DNA of 64,000 nt from contig JAFVFN010000020.1 of assembly GCA_017475405.1 (NCBI GenBank), forward strand, positions 1-64,000, written 5' to 3'. Position 1 is the stretch's first letter. Each line of letters begins with the position of its first letter. Shown here piece after piece: positions 51,169-60,794 of this stretch. The notes under the pieces were generated by a model. It was not told the DNA's origin. It made no database searches and saw nothing but the letters and a program-made list of their open reading frames with translations. The stretch comes from Elusimicrobiaceae bacterium (GTDB lineage Bacteria; Elusimicrobiota; Elusimicrobia; Elusimicrobiales; Elusimicrobiaceae). Both the position numbers and the translations under genes were made by a program.

Positions 51169-52004
51169 AACAAATCCACAGCGATTATAACCGCGAGCTT
51201 GCCTTATATAAGGACCATATGCTTTCCCAGGCAGATTTAGAACTGGCTGAAAGCAACCTGGCCAACGCCAAGGCTAACGTTAAAGCGGCCCAGGCCGCAC
51301 TGGATTTGGCGCGTTTGGATTTGGCGTATACCGAAGTACGTTCACCGATTTCCGGTTATATTGGCAAGGCGCTTATGACCAAGGGGAACCTGGCCTCGGC
51401 CGGAGCCAGCAAACTGGCCCGCGTCGTGCAAATGGATCCGATCCGGGTTGTGTTCTCCATTACCGATAAAGAACGTTTGTCCGGGATGGATCAGTTGACC
51501 AGCAAGTCTGTGCGTCCGGATATCCAGATAGCGCTTCCCAACGGACAGACCCTGGAAATGCCCGAAGCTACCGTATTTGCCGATAACGAAATTAACGCAC
51601 AGACCGCTACCATGGCCGTCTATGCCCAGACCGATAATAAGGAAAACAAACTGATTCCCGGAAACTACGTCAACGTAACGGTCAGTTTGGATAAATTCCG
51701 CCCGGTCATTCTGGTACCGCAAACGGCAATCTCTCAGGATGCTACCGGCCAATATGTTATGACCGTCAACGACCAGGGTATTGTGGTACAAAAATACGTC
51801 AAAGTCGGTGACGTGGTGGGTACGCAGTTTATCGTGATTTCCGGACTGGAAGAGGGGGACCGCGTGGTTACCATCGGCCAGCAAAAACTGCAAAACGGAC
51901 AGCAGGTCAACGTAAGCGAAGTAGCTAGACAGGACTTTGCACCGGCCGCTTCTAAAACGACGTCCGAACCTGCAGCAGACGCATCCGCGGAGGCACAGAA
52001 GTAA
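50988..52004 (+). CDS. RND periplasmic adaptor (HlyD/AcrA-like), main part
   Basis: 338 residues from an internal GTG. It holds the lipoyl/biotinyl half-motifs (STDVTPQVSGYIDQVLFADGSFVNEGDVLFIID; LDLAYTEVRSPISGYIGKALMTKGNLAS), the alpha-hairpin (AEATLDKANASLKQI to ANVKAAQAALDLARLD) and the beta-barrel and membrane-proximal domains. Without the upstream frame it lacks an export signal, so expression of a working pump needs the -1 shift, an undetected base or another start. It overlaps the pump gene by 1 nt. Confidence 0.78.
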   Translation: MEAINSTDVTPQVSGYIDQVLFADGSFVNEGDVLFIIDQKRYKAAVSSAEATLDKANASLKQIHSDYNRELALYKDHMLSQADLELAESNLANAKANVKAAQAALDLARLDLAYTEVRSPISGYIGKALMTKGNLASAGASKLARVVQMDPIRVVFSITDKERLSGMDQLTSKSVRPDIQIALPNGQTLEMPEATVFADNEINAQTATMAVYAQTDNKENKLIPGNYVNVTVSLDKFRPVILVPQTAISQDATGQYVMTVNDQGIVVQKYVKVGDVVGTQFIVISGLEEGDRVVTIGQQKLQNGQQVNVSEVARQDFAPAASKTTSEPAADASAEAQK

Positions 52005-55000
52005 TGTTTTCCAAGTTTTTTATCAACCGCCCGCGCTTTGCGGTAGTGATTTCACTGATTTTATGTTTAGCCGGGGCGATTTCGCTTAAAAATTTGCCGA
52101 TTGCCCTCTACCCGGAGATTACGCCGCCCGAAGTCATGGTGCGTGCCACTTACCCGGGAGCCAGTGCCGAAGTAATTGCCAAAACGGTCGGTATCCCCAT
52201 AGAATCCCAGGTTAACGGCGTAGAAGACATGCTCTACATGTCTTCCGATTCGGCCGACGGTTCGTACTCTTTAACCGTGACATTTAAAACCGGGGTGGAT
52301 CCGGACATTGCGCAGGTCAAAGTACAGAACCGTGTGTCTCAGGCAACTGCGCTGCTTCCCACGGAAGTAACCCGTCAGGGGATCAGCGTATTTCGGCGCT
52401 CTTCCAACATTTTGGGACTTGTTTCGTTTACGTCTAAAGATGGTTCTTTGTCTTCTTTGGACATCAGTGACTATTTAAACAATAACGTCCAAAAAAACAT
52501 CAGCCGCGTCAACGGGGTAGGTGAGGCCCGCGTATTCGGGGCTACCAAGAGTATGCGTGTGTGGCTTGATTCGGACAAAATGGCCGCCTTGGATATTTCC
52601 ATTGCAGACGTTAAAAACGCCATTACGTCTCAGAACTATCAGCCCTCTTTGGGTAAAATCGGGGCCATGCCCAACGACGGCACGGTACTGACCGTTTACG
52701 CCCTGCAGACCGACGGACGTCTCAATAAGGCCGAAGACTTCCAAAACATTATTGTACGCACCGATAATCAGGGCGGACTGGTACGTTTGTCCGATATCGC
52801 CAAAGTCGAGGAAGGGCAGGAGACTTACAGCTTTGATGCGTCGTTTGACGGCAAAACCTCGATCCCCATGATGATTAACCTCTCCTCGGGAGCCAACGCT
52901 TTGGATACCATTGAGGCCGTACGCGCCGAACTCAAGCGTATGGAGCAGTTCTTCCCCGAAGGGTTAGAATATGAGTTTTCCGTAGATACGACCGACTTTA
53001 TTAACGCGTCTGTGGAAGAGGTAATATTTACACTGCTGATGACATTCGTGCTGGTGGTCATCGTGTGTTACGTGTTCCTGCAGGACTGGCGCGCCACGCT
53101 GGTTCCCGCGGCGACCATTCCGGTTTCACTGCTAGGTACTTTTGCCGTGATGATGGCACTGGGGTATTCCATTAACATGTTTACGCTTTTTGCCCTCGTG
53201 CTCGCCATCGGGCTGGTGGTAGACGACGCCATTTGTGTGGTAGAGCGTGTCATTGTACTGATGAACCGCGACAAGATGCCCGCCAAGCTGGCATCCGAAC
53301 AGGCGATGGATGAGCTTTCCAGCGCCTTGATTGCCACGACACTGGTGCTCTTGGCGATCTTTATCCCCATTACATTTATGGGGGGGATTACCGGTAAGAT
53401 TTACACGCAGTTTGCGGTAACGATTTCCGTGGCGGTGTGTTTCTCTACGTTAAACGCCTTGTCACTCTCGCCGGCCATTTGTGCCACCATGTTAAAACCC
53501 ATTAAGGAAACCAATATTTGGGTACTCCGCTGGTTTAACATGATTGTGCAGCGTGGATCGCGCGGTTACCGCTCGGTCGTACGCAAACTGGCCCGCAAGT
53601 TTATTATTGCACTGTTATTTGGCGGGTTTGTGGCGTTGGATTTTGCGCTATTGCAGGTCATGCCGACCTCGTTTATCCCGGTAGAAGACCAGGGGATTGT
53701 CATGGTAGACGTGCAACTTCCCGAAGGAGCCACTTCGGCACGCACGCACCAAGTGATGGATCAGGTCATTGCGGACATCCGCGCTACGCCGGGTGTCAAA
53801 CACGCTACTTCGGTAATGGGATTTAGTTTACTGGGCGGTACGGGTGAAAACACCGGTATTGTCTTCGTGGGACTTGAGCCGTGGGATCAGCGTAAATCCA
53901 AAGACCGCCTGCAAAGCAATATTGCCCGTAAATTTAACCAACAGTTTGCCTCCATTGCCGATGCAACGGTACGCGCCATTGAAATGCCGTCCATCCCGGG
54001 GTTGGGAACCTCCGGCGGGTTGGATTTACGTATCCAGTCCCTGGACAATTTAGACTACCAGAAACTGGCCAACGTGGCCTCCGGCATGGGGTATCAAATG
54101 ATGAGCGATCCGACCATGCAGATTGCCTACTCCACGTTTAAGGCCGATACGCCCAATATTTATTTGGACGTAAACCGCCAAAAAGCCGAGGCCATGAAAG
54201 TGCCGGTATCAAGTATTTTTTCCATTCTGGAAAACTACCTGGGATCTTCCTATGTGGGAGACGTAAACTTCGGTACGCAGATTAACAAGGTAATTGTCCA
54301 ATCAGACAGTAAATACCGCATGACGCCGGAAAATATTAACAAAATGTATGTAACCAGCGCTACGGGTGAATTGGTACCCCTGATGGCCCTGGTCGATCAA
54401 AAATATATCTTGTCGCCGCGTCAGATTACGCGCTATAACCAGTACCCGGCCGCTACCGTGATGGGTACTCCCAACGCCAAATCCAGCTCCGGACAGGCCA
54501 TGGAACAAACCGAGCAGATCCTCAAAAACCTGCCGCCCGGTTATGCCTATGAATGGACCGGTATGAGCTATCAGGAAAAACAAAACAAAGGACAAATCAA
54601 TACCCTGATTGCCCTGGCCGTAATTTTCGCGTATTTGTTCTTGGTGGCCCAATACGAAAGCTGGACCATCCCCGTGCCGGTACTGATGTCTGTAGTGGCC
54701 GCTGTGGGAGGAGGCTTATTTGGCTTGTGGATCAGCGGACAGTCCTTAAGTATTTACGCCCAGCTGGGGCTCGTGCTTCTGGTGGGACTGGCTGCCAAAA
54801 ACGCCATTTTGATCGTGGAATTTGCCAAAGACGAGCACCAAACAGGGGCCAGCGTTTATAAGTCTGCCATGGACGGGCTGATTCAGCGTTTCCGACCGGT
54901 GCTGATGACAGCGTTTACTTTCATTTTGGGGATGCTCCCCATGGTTGTGGCTACCGGAGCAGGTGCTGCCAGTCGCCGCGCGTTAGGGGTACCCGTATTT

Positions 55001-55156
55001 TACGGGATGTTGATCGGTACGTTGGCCGGACTTGTGCTGATCCCCTTGTTCTATATGCTGGTGCAAAGTCAGGTAGAACGCTTTGCCCGTTATCGGGCGC
55101 GCAAACGCGGACAAATGGTCACTCCGCCGCATCCTGATGAAAGCAAAATCCGTTAA
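52004..55156 (+). CDS. RND multidrug efflux pump (AcrB/MexB, HAE1 family)
   Basis: 1050 residues, full length for the family, with twelve membrane helices and two large periplasmic loops. It starts MFSKFFINRPRFAVVISL, with ALYPEITPPEVMVRATYPGAS next. Helix 4 has the proton-relay Asp pair (LVVDDAICVVERV), and TM10 has the matching Lys (GLAAKNAILIVEFAKD). With the adaptor and TolC it exports hydrophobic compounds using the proton gradient. Confidence 0.96.
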   Translation: MFSKFFINRPRFAVVISLILCLAGAISLKNLPIALYPEITPPEVMVRATYPGASAEVIAKTVGIPIESQVNGVEDMLYMSSDSADGSYSLTVTFKTGVDPDIAQVKVQNRVSQATALLPTEVTRQGISVFRRSSNILGLVSFTSKDGSLSSLDISDYLNNNVQKNISRVNGVGEARVFGATKSMRVWLDSDKMAALDISIADVKNAITSQNYQPSLGKIGAMPNDGTVLTVYALQTDGRLNKAEDFQNIIVRTDNQGGLVRLSDIAKVEEGQETYSFDASFDGKTSIPMMINLSSGANALDTIEAVRAELKRMEQFFPEGLEYEFSVDTTDFINASVEEVIFTLLMTFVLVVIVCYVFLQDWRATLVPAATIPVSLLGTFAVMMALGYSINMFTLFALVLAIGLVVDDAICVVERVIVLMNRDKMPAKLASEQAMDELSSALIATTLVLLAIFIPITFMGGITGKIYTQFAVTISVAVCFSTLNALSLSPAICATMLKPIKETNIWVLRWFNMIVQRGSRGYRSVVRKLARKFIIALLFGGFVALDFALLQVMPTSFIPVEDQGIVMVDVQLPEGATSARTHQVMDQVIADIRATPGVKHATSVMGFSLLGGTGENTGIVFVGLEPWDQRKSKDRLQSNIARKFNQQFASIADATVRAIEMPSIPGLGTSGGLDLRIQSLDNLDYQKLANVASGMGYQMMSDPTMQIAYSTFKADTPNIYLDVNRQKAEAMKVPVSSIFSILENYLGSSYVGDVNFGTQINKVIVQSDSKYRMTPENINKMYVTSATGELVPLMALVDQKYILSPRQITRYNQYPAATVMGTPNAKSSSGQAMEQTEQILKNLPPGYAYEWTGMSYQEKQNKGQINTLIALAVIFAYLFLVAQYESWTIPVPVLMSVVAAVGGGLFGLWISGQSLSIYAQLGLVLLVGLAAKNAILIVEFAKDEHQTGASVYKSAMDGLIQRFRPVLMTAFTFILGMLPMVVATGAGAASRRALGVPVFYGMLIGTLAGLVLIPLFYMLVQSQVERFARYRARKRGQMVTPPHPDESKIR

Positions 55157-55190
55157 TTATCGGATGCTTTGAGCAGAATCTGTTAGTAAA

Positions 55191-55237
55191 ATTGAACCCC
55201 GAAGTCAGGCCCAATAAGCCAGGCGGAGGGGTTCAAT
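55191..55237. repeat. 10-bp inverted repeat downstream of the pump gene
   Basis: ATTGAACCCC at 55191-55200 pairs with GGGGTTCAAT at 55228-55237. There is no U-tract, so it is not a clear terminator. Confidence 0.4.
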
Positions 55238-55320
55238 GATGGATAAACTGTGCGCGATATGAAGCTTGAAAAAATGGCCTAATGGGCAAAAAGTGTACCT
55301 AATACCGTCTTAAAAATATC

Positions 55321-55350
55321 AAAGTTTTTAAAGTTGATTTTAAAAACTTT
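55321..55350. terminator. 12-bp inverted repeat between convergent genes
   Basis: AAAGTTTTTAAA and TTTAAAAACTTT with a 6-nt centre lie between the pump and the convergent glycosyltransferase genes. It is AT-rich and has weak terminator character. Confidence 0.35.
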
Positions 55351-55389
55351 CAATAATAAGGCCTTTTGGAGCTCTTTCAGAGGGGGAAA

Positions 55390-56313
55390 CTATAATTCGG
55401 CAACCAGATGTTTGCCGGAAGGCTCGGTGTTTAGAAGAGTAATCCCGAACAGGATGCAGATTCGTTCCTGCTTGTGAAAGTGGATGCGAAACGCTTTGCG
55501 CCGTCCGCGTTGCAAGGCCCACCACACAGATTTTATCCAAAAAGAGGGGGTATCAAATAGGTCCGGGTCAATCCCCACGGAGCGCAGGTGACTTTCGATG
55601 AGTTCTACGGGATAATCGGTATGTTTTTTTAGGAAGGTACGCCAGCCGGGCAGCCATTGCCGGTCGGCATACAGGGTTTTTCGGGTAAACGGTTGGATTT
55701 TAAGCACCGGCCAGCGATCTCTTACGGCCGATTTCCAGTCATTAAATACGCTGGGGATGCGGTTGTTTAGTACTTTGTAGTTTGCCCCGGCTTCTTGTAC
55801 CAGTTGCGGTAATTTTTTTTCATACAGGCGGATTACGTCACCGACGTCTTGTTGGGGGGCAATTTGTTCTATAAACTGCTTAAATCCCGTAGATAATAAA
55901 ACAGGCGGTCGCAACGCAAAAAAGAAGCTGCCAAAATGGGTTCCCTCAAAACTGTTTAAAGCCCAGGCCCCCAGTTGCGGCTGCGCATCTGATTTTTGAA
56001 ATACATTCTCTAAAGGGAAAATCGGTCCAAATACCGAATCATTGACAAATAAACATTCTTCGTACTTAGCTACAAACTCCCAGCCCAGTTGATAAATCAA
56101 AGCCTGCCACGACCCGAAATCATATTTCCCGTGTCGTTGTGCCCGGGCACTGCGCACGTAAGGTAGCAGTTTGTCCAGTTCCTGCTGCGGCATATCGCAG
56201 TCGGCCCAATAATACACGTCCGCCACTTGCGACAGGGCCCGCACGTAATGCACCACATACTCCGAGATTTGACCCTTCGGGTGAAACCCGGCAAACAAAC
56301 ACAGTCGTTTCAT
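55390..56313 (-). CDS. RgpF-like glycosyltransferase (rhamnan synthesis F family)
   Basis: 307 residues. The family core is visible: KGQISEYVVHYVRALSQVAD, KYDFGSWQALIYQLGWEF, and ECLFVNDSVFGPIFPLENVF, where N-D-S-x-x-G-P marks the donor site. RgpF-like enzymes add sugars such as rhamnose to cell-surface polymers. The acceptor here is unknown. It overlaps the end of the GT8 gene by 4 nt, and both are transcribed together. Confidence 0.85.
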   Translation of the reverse strand: MKRLCLFAGFHPKGQISEYVVHYVRALSQVADVYYWADCDMPQQELDKLLPYVRSARAQRHGKYDFGSWQALIYQLGWEFVAKYEECLFVNDSVFGPIFPLENVFQKSDAQPQLGAWALNSFEGTHFGSFFFALRPPVLLSTGFKQFIEQIAPQQDVGDVIRLYEKKLPQLVQEAGANYKVLNNRIPSVFNDWKSAVRDRWPVLKIQPFTRKTLYADRQWLPGWRTFLKKHTDYPVELIESHLRSVGIDPDLFDTPSFWIKSVWWALQRGRRKAFRIHFHKQERICILFGITLLNTEPSGKHLVAEL

Positions 56314-57266
56314 GCGCGCAGTCCGTATTTAAAGGGATAGGTAAGCAGATATTTCAAAAAACGGTGCGGATGCATTTGCGGATCGGGACTGCGGTCAAAA
56401 AAGGCAAAGCGCTGCAGGTTATATTTTTTAATCAGCTTAAGCCACGCATGTTCTTTATCCGTATGGGGTTCGCCGCCCATGGCCAAATATTGCTTATAAT
56501 AGCGCTGCCACGGACCGTTCCAGGTGTAGGTCCAAAACCGTACTCCGCCGCCGGCACAATGATATACCAGCACGTCACGGCGGGTTTTGTCTAAGTATTT
56601 GGGATTGGACGGCAGACAGTTGCACACATCGGGCAGCACATCCACCGGGATGTGGAACTCCTGAAGCATAATATTGACAACTCCCTGATCGGGACAGACG
56701 AGATTTTCAAGCCACTCTGCCGTTTTGTGGTAACACCACATACGCAGGTTTTCCCGGTTGTTTAAGGGACGGGCAAACAGTGTCATGCCGGCGTTATAAC
56801 ACGGTACGGTCATGTCATACTGGGGGATCGGTTCCTTGAAATTTTTAGTAATCAGTGTAAGCCCTTTTTGGGTATCTTTGCACATGGCTACGCCGCCCTG
56901 TTTGGCGTAGTTTTCAAATACGCTAAGCAGTTCACCGCCCACCATCATGTCCACATCCATATACAGTACTTTTTCGTATTTTTCCAAAAGATCAAAAATC
57001 TCGTAACGCGCGAACGTGAGCTGCGTAAAATGCTTAAAATTAATGTTTTCAAAATCGGTTTGCACGGCAAACTTATATTCGGTAAACTGACAGGGTAAAA
57101 TGCGGTTTAAAAAATCCTGATCGGCCTTTGTGAGTCCCTGATGGTACACCAAAATATCGGCTTTGGTAAGCACCTTGGGTGACTTGTCTTTGAGACTTAA
57201 AAGAAGTACGGCCAGTGCAAATAAAAAACGACAATTGGTTGCAAAAAATAAAGCATATGGTTTCAT
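56310..57266 (-). CDS. family 8 glycosyltransferase
   Basis: 318 residues from the ATG at 57266, which has GGAGG 6 nt upstream; a start at 57287 would add seven residues without a better site. GT8 features are the metal-binding D-x-D in KVLYMDVDMMVGGEL, AGMTLFARPLNN, CPDQGVVNIML and a C-terminal lysine-rich tail. The family includes LPS galactosyl- and glucosyltransferases, so an LPS core or surface glycan role is likely. A hydrophobic segment near the start may be part of the fold. Confidence 0.88.
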   Translation of the reverse strand: MKPYALFFATNCRFLFALAVLLLSLKDKSPKVLTKADILVYHQGLTKADQDFLNRILPCQFTEYKFAVQTDFENINFKHFTQLTFARYEIFDLLEKYEKVLYMDVDMMVGGELLSVFENYAKQGGVAMCKDTQKGLTLITKNFKEPIPQYDMTVPCYNAGMTLFARPLNNRENLRMWCYHKTAEWLENLVCPDQGVVNIMLQEFHIPVDVLPDVCNCLPSNPKYLDKTRRDVLVYHCAGGGVRFWTYTWNGPWQRYYKQYLAMGGEPHTDKEHAWLKLIKKYNLQRFAFFDRSPDPQMHPHRFLKYLLTYPFKYGLRA

Positions 57267-57331
57267 AAATCCTCCGATTTGTCCCATATTATGTTATAAT
57301 TATAACATAAAAAAACATCAGGCGAAACACC

Positions 57332-58537
57332 ATGGATCCCAAGACGCTTCATTCATTTAAATTAGCCGGTTTGAGAGCCGGCGCACTGACCCGGGCGGCG
57401 GCTCAGAACAGCACGCTTGTGTCAGCTGCGATTGGGTTTAACAGTTGGCGTAAAAATACCAAAACCAAGTTTAAACGGTTTTTAAAACGGCTGTGCACTT
57501 CCTCCCAACCGATCATCCCGAAATTGCGTGTACTGGTACATATTCGCGGCGGGATGGGGGACGTGTGTATGACCCGGGTACTTATCCGAAAATTACGTCA
57601 AACCCTGCCGCAGGCAGAGATCTCGTTTGCCTATGATATTAAAAGTGTGGTGGATATGGTGTTTTCGGATGGTCTAATTGATCGTTTTGAAACAACCGAT
57701 TATTTACCCGAATCGTTTGATTTAGTGCTGAGCGGATGCCATTATATCATGTATGATTATGTCAATGAACCGCGCATTCGGGAGTTGGCCCCGCAGTTTT
57801 TGCCTGTTTTAAAGCAAGGGTTAGCTGTGCAGGCTTGCTTTAAACCGTTTGCTACGTATACGCCGCATTTGGACGGACAGCTGGCCGAGATCGCTATTGC
57901 ACACGGGGGCTCGCGTATTACCAATTTAGGCTGGTTTACCGGCCTGGATATCCGGCAAAATGATCCGGCTCCGCTCGCACTGGACGCTTCCCGGACAGAG
58001 AACGTTCTTAAAAAACTGGGGCTAGCCGACACAGAATACATTACGATCCACGACGGGATTAATACCAATACAGATATTTCCCGGGGACATCCAACCCGCT
58101 GCTGGCCGCGGGCTTACTGGCAGGAATTTGCCCGGTTGTTTAAGGAGCATTTCCCACACGTGAAGCTCGTGCAGTTGGGGGGGAGTACCAGTCAGGTATT
58201 TGATTTTGCAGATGTCAGCCTGGTTGGTAAGACCGCAGTGGCGGATTTGCCGCATATACTGTCCCGGGCACGGCTGCATGTAGACGGGGAAAGCGGGATG
58301 GTTCATTTGGCTAATTTAACCCAAACCCCGTGCGTGGTGTTGTTTGGGCCCTCCAAGGCCGCTTACCTGGGGTATGCCCGCAATACCAATATGGAGGCGC
58401 CGTTTTGCGGCGGGTGTATGAATATCCATAAACACTGGATGACGCAGTGTATTTTGGGATACCCGCCGGAAAAACAATGTTTGGCTTCTATTACACCGCA
58501 GGAAGTCTTACGGGCTGTAACATCGAAATTATACTGA
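57332..58537 (+). CDS. ADP-heptose:LPS heptosyltransferase-like (GT9)
   Basis: 401 residues with GT9 features: VLVHIRGGMGDVCMTRVLIRKL (donor phosphate loop region), EYITIHDGINTN (H-D-G in place of the usual N-P-G), and the C-terminal LPHILSRARLHVDGESGMVHLANLTQTPCVVLFGPSK block with D-G/S-x-x-x-H. It adds heptose or a related sugar to LPS core. It is divergent from the GT8 and RgpF genes. Confidence 0.86.
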   Translation: MDPKTLHSFKLAGLRAGALTRAAAQNSTLVSAAIGFNSWRKNTKTKFKRFLKRLCTSSQPIIPKLRVLVHIRGGMGDVCMTRVLIRKLRQTLPQAEISFAYDIKSVVDMVFSDGLIDRFETTDYLPESFDLVLSGCHYIMYDYVNEPRIRELAPQFLPVLKQGLAVQACFKPFATYTPHLDGQLAEIAIAHGGSRITNLGWFTGLDIRQNDPAPLALDASRTENVLKKLGLADTEYITIHDGINTNTDISRGHPTRCWPRAYWQEFARLFKEHFPHVKLVQLGGSTSQVFDFADVSLVGKTAVADLPHILSRARLHVDGESGMVHLANLTQTPCVVLFGPSKAAYLGYARNTNMEAPFCGGCMNIHKHWMTQCILGYPPEKQCLASITPQEVLRAVTSKLY

Positions 58538-59120
58538 GGTTATATTTATTAGTAACCGCACTTAAAGCCACAGGCGGGAGTGGAGATTCACTTAAATGCC
58601 GGAAACCGCTCCTTACAGGAACGGTTTCTTAAACTCTTTCTGGATTTACCAGATGAGCTATTGGTAGTATAGCTATCTAGGGGACCTGTGTCAAGTATTT
58701 TTTGCGACTGATAATCTTTCTGATCGGCTTGTTTTGAACTATTCGGGAAATCCGGATAGTTGATATATCATCAACTAATTCATTACCCTTAGAAATTTTT
58801 TTACACGTTCGGATTCCTTCTAGTATCAACGCTATAAAGAATAGAGAGCCCTTTTGCGTCAACCATATATTTTTATCTTCATATCATCTTACTAGAAAAT
58901 TCTTCCATAGCAGGGACAGAGTTATTAACTACCCAGAAAACTACCCAGAAAATCTTAGATATGTAATTCACAATTTCCTTGTCACTAATTTACTCATTAA
59001 TTTAGATCATGTTCCAATCTGTTCAACTTGTAATCTTATTGTAATCTCAATTATACAAGCAAAAGAATCGGTACCGAATATTTAGAGCGAAATATATTTG
59101 AAAAATTATATAATTATTTT
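58538..59120. other. AT-rich gap upstream of the AlbA_2 gene
   Basis: A hairpin at 58602-58628 (GAAACCG/CGGTTTC with TCC/GGA inside) is a probable terminator for the GT9 gene. AACTACCCAGAA is repeated in tandem near 58927-58952. A 61-codon minus-strand frame (58677-58862) resembles nothing known, and I do not call it a gene. Confidence 0.5.
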
Positions 59121-60593
59121 ATGATTAATCGAATTAAACATTTAATACAAAATGGTGAAAAAATCAATGTAGAATTTAAAGCGGCGCAGGGCGGAGTACC
59201 TCAAAGTATTTATGAAACTGTTTGTTCTTTCTTAAATACAAAAGGTGGCGAAATTATTTTAGGTGTAGACGATCACAGAAGTATTTTGGGAATTGACCAA
59301 GAAAAAATTGAAAAATACAAACAGGATTTTACGAATGGAATAAATAATGCTCAAAAAATATTTCCAACCGCCTATCTGGAGATAGAAGAATACACCATAG
59401 ATAATAAAAAAATATTATATATTAATGTGCCTGAGGGTTCTCAGACATATAAGTGTAACGGGAAATTCTATTTGAGAAACTATGATGGAGATTATGATAT
59501 TACTAAAAATCAAAATCTGGTTTCCAATTTATTTCTCAGAAAAAGTTCTACTTATTCTGAAAACAAGGTTTTTCCGTATATGGAAATGGACGATTTGAAT
59601 GAAAATGTTATTAATACAGCCCGCCAGATAGCTGTAAACAGGAACAAGAATCATCCTTGGCGTACCATGGATAACCTTTCATTGTTAAAAAGCGCCTCCT
59701 TATATGTTAAAGACTATACTACTCAAAAAGAAGGGTTTAACTTGGCTTGCGTTTTATTATTTGGAAAAGATCTTACAATTCATAATGTGTTACCTCATTA
59801 CAGAACCGACGTTGTATTTAAGCAAGAAGATGAAATACGATATATTGACCGACTAATTGTAGATACTAATTTAATTGACAGCTATACCCTTATTATGAAT
59901 TTTGTGGAGAAACATTTACCTTCACCTTTTTATTTAGAAAAAGACCTACGTATTGATATCCGAAATGCCATTTTTAGAGAATTGGTTGTTAATACACTAA
60001 TGCATCGAGAATTTTCCATACAACAATATGCCAGATTAATTATTTCGGAGAAAAAAATCCTTATTGAAAATGCAAATAGACCTCGTATTTGTGGTAATTT
60101 AAATCCAAACAATTTTAGACCTTATACTAAAAACCCGACTATTGCAAAAATATTTAAAGAAATTGGTTTTGCTGAAGAGCTCGGATCGGGTGTAAGAAAT
60201 ATATTAAAGTACTCCAAAACATATTTTGGAACAAATCCTAAATTTGAAGATGATACATTGTTTATAACATCTATTGACATAACTAGAAAAGATTTTAATT
60301 TGCAATTACTAACAAATCCATTTGAAAGGCACCAAGAAAGGCACCAAGAAAGGCACCAAGAAAGGCACCAAGAAAGGCACCAAGAAGATGTAATTCAAAA
60401 AATTTTGGAAATTTGTCATGAACCTATGACTCTACAAGAAATTATGGATATTTTGGACTATAAAGATAAAACTAAATTTAGAAGAAAATACATAAGTCCG
60501 CTGATAAATAATGGCCTACTAAGATATACGCTACCCGGTACCAAGCAAAGTAAACATCAGAAATATATTGCGGTTGATAAGAATAACAAGTAA
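59121..60593 (+). CDS. AlbA_2 (Schlafen-type) domain transcriptional regulator
   Basis: 490 residues. The AlbA_2 domain comes first (KINVEFKAAQGGVPQSIYETVCSFLNTKGGEIILGVDD). A RecG-linked HATPase_c_4-type region follows (FRELVVNTLMHREFS ... ILIENANRPRICGNLNPNN ... EELGSGVRNILKY). A C-terminal winged helix begins near EPMTLQEIMDILDYKDK. Between the last two, five exact 12-bp units encode RHQE repeated (60327-60386). Such proteins are widespread as putative regulators or defence factors. It is AT-rich and likely mobile. Confidence 0.87.
   Translation: MINRIKHLIQNGEKINVEFKAAQGGVPQSIYETVCSFLNTKGGEIILGVDDHRSILGIDQEKIEKYKQDFTNGINNAQKIFPTAYLEIEEYTIDNKKILYINVPEGSQTYKCNGKFYLRNYDGDYDITKNQNLVSNLFLRKSSTYSENKVFPYMEMDDLNENVINTARQIAVNRNKNHPWRTMDNLSLLKSASLYVKDYTTQKEGFNLACVLLFGKDLTIHNVLPHYRTDVVFKQEDEIRYIDRLIVDTNLIDSYTLIMNFVEKHLPSPFYLEKDLRIDIRNAIFRELVVNTLMHREFSIQQYARLIISEKKILIENANRPRICGNLNPNNFRPYTKNPTIAKIFKEIGFAEELGSGVRNILKYSKTYFGTNPKFEDDTLFITSIDITRKDFNLQLLTNPFERHQERHQERHQERHQERHQEDVIQKILEICHEPMTLQEIMDILDYKDKTKFRRKYISPLINNGLLRYTLPGTKQSKHQKYIAVDKNNK
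60327..60386 (+). repeat. five in-frame 12-bp tandem repeats
   Basis: AGGCACCAAGAA occurs five times without a mismatch, coding RHQE units. Copy-number change keeps the frame and alters linker length. Confidence 0.95.
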
Positions 60594-60794
60594 CGACTGA
60601 CAAGTTAACTTACTAAAGGTTCAGGACAAACGCATAGCAAATTCATTTGCTTCTTCTATTTTATGCGTATAAATAGGAGAAGCGGTGAAAATAAGGGCAT
60701 CCCCACCTTAACTGTCATGCATTTAAGATATATGCGACATGATTTAAATTTAGTATAATAATTAAAGAAATCCTACGTATAGAGAGGGAATCCC

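Noticed and set aside
58677..58862. Minus-strand 61-codon frame in the gap after the GT9 gene
   Set aside because: There is no convincing ribosome site or recognisable family, and AT-rich gaps give such frames by chance.
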